This document shows, in pieces, positions 6,187 to 7,913 of a DNA stretch of 7,913 nucleotides. The notes under the pieces are model-generated. The model did not search any database. It had not been told where the DNA came from and saw only the letters and a program-made list of their open reading frames with translations. The position numbers and the translations under genes are program-made. This stretch comes from an uncultured Gemmatimonadota bacterium (GTDB lineage Bacteria; Gemmatimonadota; Gemmatimonadetes; Gemmatimonadales; GWC2-71-9), in NCBI GenBank assembly GCA_946887295.1, contig CAMPKP010000149.1, positions 1 through 7,913 on the forward strand, written 5' to 3'. Every line of letters starts with the position of its first letter. Position 1 is the stretch's first letter.

Positions 6187-6209
6187 GCCCGGAGATCCTA
6201 TCTCCGGGC
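6187..6209 (+). terminator. Hairpin terminator after the small cysteine protein
   Basis: A perfect nine-base-pair GC-rich stem (6187-6195 with 6201-6209) encloses a five-base loop. It lies 16 bases after the stop codon at 6170. The downstream side is pyrimidine-rich rather than a clean run of T, so termination may be imperfect. The hairpin could also act on transcripts arriving from the minus strand. Confidence 0.75.
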
Positions 6210-6273
6210 ACTATCCTCTCCTCGCTTAAGCTCTATTACACCTCGGCAGTGCCTCTTGGAGCCGCCTACAACT

Positions 6274-6475
6274 CGTCTTCACGACCTTTGCCGAGGGGAC
6301 CCCGCCTTCTGGATCTCCTCGGCGGCCGATGTCGAGAAGCCGAGTGCGAGCGCGGAGTAGTCGGGGGTCACTGGGTTGCTGATGTCCACGATCGTCTTCC
6401 CCGTCAAGTCGCCGGCGCTGCGTAGCGCGTCTGCCGCGGCCGCATAGCTCACACAGTGCCGCAGATAGCAGAAGC
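6274..6475 (-). pseudogene. Remnant of F420-dependent NADP oxidoreductase-like gene
   Basis: Minus-strand translation from about 6452 to 6294 gives SYAAAADALRSAGDL, GKTIVDISNP and STSAAEEIQKAG. This is the middle of the dinucleotide-binding oxidoreductases of the NADP/F420-dependent family, after the first half of the Rossmann fold. Just after it, at 6294, the family sequence continues in another frame as SAKVVKT, where VVKAFNT is usual, so one base has been lost. At the other end ASAICGTV appears in a third frame and joins VSYAA if a two-base GTGTG duplication (around 6450-6454) is removed. The NADP-binding GxGxxG start and the C-terminal half are absent. The piece is therefore an internal fragment with at least two frameshifts and is not expected to make a functional enzyme. 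Confidence 0.7.
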
Positions 6476-6689
6476 CCCTGCTGGGCTCGAACCAGGACTC
6501 TCCGGCAAAACTACGGCAGTCCTGGCTTGGCACGTCGACTAGTGTGTGGTCGGTCGCACCAAGCCGCTCGGATCCGTCGGTTCGTGACCGCAACTGGCGA
6601 GGTCCCGCCAAGCTGAGAGGCTAGCCCAGCACCGTTCTGTGAGATAGACTAGGGATACCCCAATCCTCCGGGTCTTTTTGACTGAGGCC

Positions 6690-6773
6690 CTGACTCTGCT
6701 GACGGCCGCCCTGACTGACCGCTGACCGATTGAGAATGAGGTCGGACGCGGTGGCATGGCCACGGTTTACCTC
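6690..6773 (+). pseudogene. Remnant N-terminus of a serine/threonine protein kinase
   Basis: In one frame the bases read LTLLTAALTDR, a TGA stop at 6723, then PIENEVGRGGMATVYL. Bacterial Hanks-type kinases of this style begin ...LADRY-x-IE-x-ELGRGGMATVYLAEDL, where GRGGMATVYL is the glycine-rich ATP-binding loop. The stop codon sits exactly where the conserved Tyr of DRY is expected. After YL the kinase pattern (acidic residue, then the VALKVL lysine strand) is missing: the frame continues with PDALPDVGGGPW and stops near 6884. Only about 28 codons of the gene survive, upstream of the receptor gene. The fragment cannot be a kinase; I see no ATG for it either. Confidence 0.65.
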
Positions 6774-6891
6774 CCCGATGCGCTCCCGGACGTCGGCGGC
6801 GGCCCTTGGGCCGAGCTTGGTTCCCCGCCCGAAGCGTGCCTCGTCCCGACCAAACCGCGAACCCACGCGCTTGGAGAACATCCATAAAGCG

Positions 6892-7913
6892 GTGTTGCGA
6901 CAGCGCATTTGCACGCATTGCGCGATCGTCGCGCTCGTCGGCGTCGTGCTGGCGGGGGAGCCGGGCTCGCTATTCGCCCAGAGCTCGACCGGCAAGATCG
7001 AAGGCAGGGTGCGCGAACCGAGCGGTGCGCCGATCGCTAACGCCCAACTCCATATCGTGGGAACCGCGTTCAACACCAATAGCAACCCACAGGGATACTA
7101 CTTCATCAACAACGTGCCCGCCGGCACCGTCTCGCTCAGCGTGACGTTCATCGGCTTCAAGTCGACCCGGATCGACGGCGTAAAGGTGCTGGCGGGTCAG
7201 ACCGGCACGGTGGACATCCAGCTGGAGCAGTCACCTGTCGAGCTCGAGCAGATCACCGTCGTCAGCCAGGCCCAGCCGCTGGTACCGCGCGACGAAGTGA
7301 CTACCAAGCAGCGGGTGGACGGCCAGTTTGCCGAAGCGCTGCCAGTCGACAATCTCAACCAAGTGCTGGCACTCCAACCCGGAGTGCTCGAGGATACCGA
7401 CGGCGGCCTGAGCATCCGGGGCGCGCGCGAGACGCAGAACGCTACCTACATCGATGGAGTGCCGGTCCAGGCCGGCTACCGTGGCGACAGCTTCCTCGGG
7501 TCGGCGGGGACCCAGATTTCGATCGGCACCAACGCTTTCGAGGAGGCGTCGGTCACGACCGGATCGAGCTCGGCCGAGTTCGGTAACGCGACCGGGGGGA
7601 TAATCTCGATCGTGACCCGCACCGGCGGGACCGATTTCGCGGGCTCAGTGTCGTTCGAGACCGACGAGCCGATGGGGGTGAGCCACGGGGTCGGCTTCAA
7701 CCGCATCGAGGCGGGCTTCAGCGGGCCGCTCGCGCCCCGCCTGACGTTCGCGATAGCCGGGGCTCTCACCGGGCAGCGGGCGGTAGAGGAGGGGCTCGAC
7801 AGCCAGGGGACCCCGATCTTTCTGCGGGCCGGCGTGGATACCACGATCAGGCACGTCAGCTCCCTGGAGGACGACACCACCACGGTCTTCAAGGAGAGCC
7901 TCACCGCCGACAC
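6892..7913 (+). CDS. TonB-dependent receptor, N-terminal part (runs off the window)
   Basis: The first 340 codons of an outer-membrane TonB-dependent receptor. From the GTG at 6892 the product starts with a signal peptide (LRQRICTH, then a CAIVALVGVVLAG core) with likely cleavage after SLFA at residue 29. Residues 35-113 are a carboxypeptidase-regulatory-like beta-sandwich, with GRVRE-SGAPIANA and QGYYFINNVPAG. A linker QITVV (120-124) resembles a TonB-box region. The plug domain covers about 137-250 and includes LPVDNLNQVLALQPGV, LSIRGAR, YIDGVPVQAG and TGGIISIVTRTGG. The barrel begins after that. The start is uncertain: the frame is open back to 6715 with ATGs at 6736 and 6778, and GGAG at 6873-6876 lies rather far from the GTG. 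The upstream codons overlap the kinase remnant, so a start close to the signal peptide is preferred. The imported substrate cannot be told; the plug alone does not separate SusC-like from siderophore receptors. Confidence 0.9.
   Translation, partial: MLRQRICTHCAIVALVGVVLAGEPGSLFAQSSTGKIEGRVREPSGAPIANAQLHIVGTAFNTNSNPQGYYFINNVPAGTVSLSVTFIGFKSTRIDGVKVLAGQTGTVDIQLEQSPVELEQITVVSQAQPLVPRDEVTTKQRVDGQFAEALPVDNLNQVLALQPGVLEDTDGGLSIRGARETQNATYIDGVPVQAGYRGDSFLGSAGTQISIGTNAFEEASVTTGSSSAEFGNATGGIISIVTRTGGTDFAGSVSFETDEPMGVSHGVGFNRIEAGFSGPLAPRLTFAIAGALTGQRAVEEGLDSQGTPIFLRAGVDTTIRHVSSLEDDTTTVFKESLTAD

Larger units (their letters stand above)
6210..6891. other. Gene-poor region with two gene remnants
   Basis: About 680 bases without an intact gene. 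It contains a frameshifted oxidoreductase fragment on the minus strand (6274-6475) and a broken protein-kinase N-terminus on the plus strand (6690-6773). The stretch 6476-6689 shows nothing I recognise. The stretch 6774-6891 lies in the open frame of the downstream receptor but reads as Arg/Pro-rich sequence without domain character. No transposase, inverted repeats or tRNA were seen. Confidence 0.6.

Noticed and set aside
6330..6335. Another TGTCGA hexamer, also one at 1888-1893
   Set aside because: Both lie inside coding or former coding sequence and lack CGAC at 17 bases, so they are treated as chance. They show the hexamer alone is not diagnostic.
6621..7085. 154-codon minus-strand ORF
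   Set aside because: It lies antisense to the kinase remnant and the receptor start and matches nothing recognisable.
1..7913. CRISPR array, tRNA/rRNA, insertion sequence, toxin-antitoxin or defence island
   Set aside because: No spaced identical repeats, cloverleaf-like sequences, transposase motifs or paired small genes were seen on either strand.

Overview
The window is high-GC DNA with long antisense shadow ORFs. Its gene set points to an environmental Gemmatimonadota bacterium or a close relative: a TonB-dependent receptor with an N-terminal carboxypeptidase-regulatory-like domain, PD40 propeller lipoproteins, DGPF/YCII proteins, and the fossil start of a GRGGMATVYL-type serine/threonine kinase. 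The taxonomic call is an inference from protein style; no rRNA or marker gene is present.

Layout. 1-511: a DGPF (YCII-like) gene with its own promoter-like leader. 599-2059 (minus): a lipoprotein with two tandem beta-rich repeats followed by a PD40 beta-propeller. 2060-2442: a divergent spacer without a recognisable gene. 2443-3885 (plus): a lipoprotein arylsulfotransferase. 3898-4950 (minus): a lipoprotein of the small catalase-family peroxidases, convergent with the sulfotransferase across 12 bases. 5015-5521 (plus): a second DGPF gene, a paralogue of the first whose similarity includes the upstream leader. 5781-6170 (plus): a small secreted or lipoprotein cysteine-containing protein, then a hairpin terminator at 6187-6209. 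6210-6891: a gene graveyard holding a frameshifted piece of an F420-dependent NADP oxidoreductase-like gene (minus) and the broken N-terminus of a protein kinase (plus). 6892 to the window end: the N-terminal part of a TonB-dependent outer-membrane receptor.

How it fits together. Nearly every intact product is predicted to be exported: four have lipobox-like signal peptides and one is an outer-membrane receptor. The exceptions are the two cytoplasmic DGPF proteins. Gene orientations alternate, so there is no multi-gene operon. The most interesting regulatory signal is that both DGPF genes carry TGTCGA, then 17 bases, then CGAC, in the same place upstream. This matches the promoter signature described for ECF42 sigma factors, a group known to be genomically linked to DGPF genes. 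The sigma factor itself is not in the window. Both leaders also keep a short hairpin just before a strong ribosome binding site. I found no CRISPR array, tRNA, rRNA, intact mobile element or obvious new defence system.
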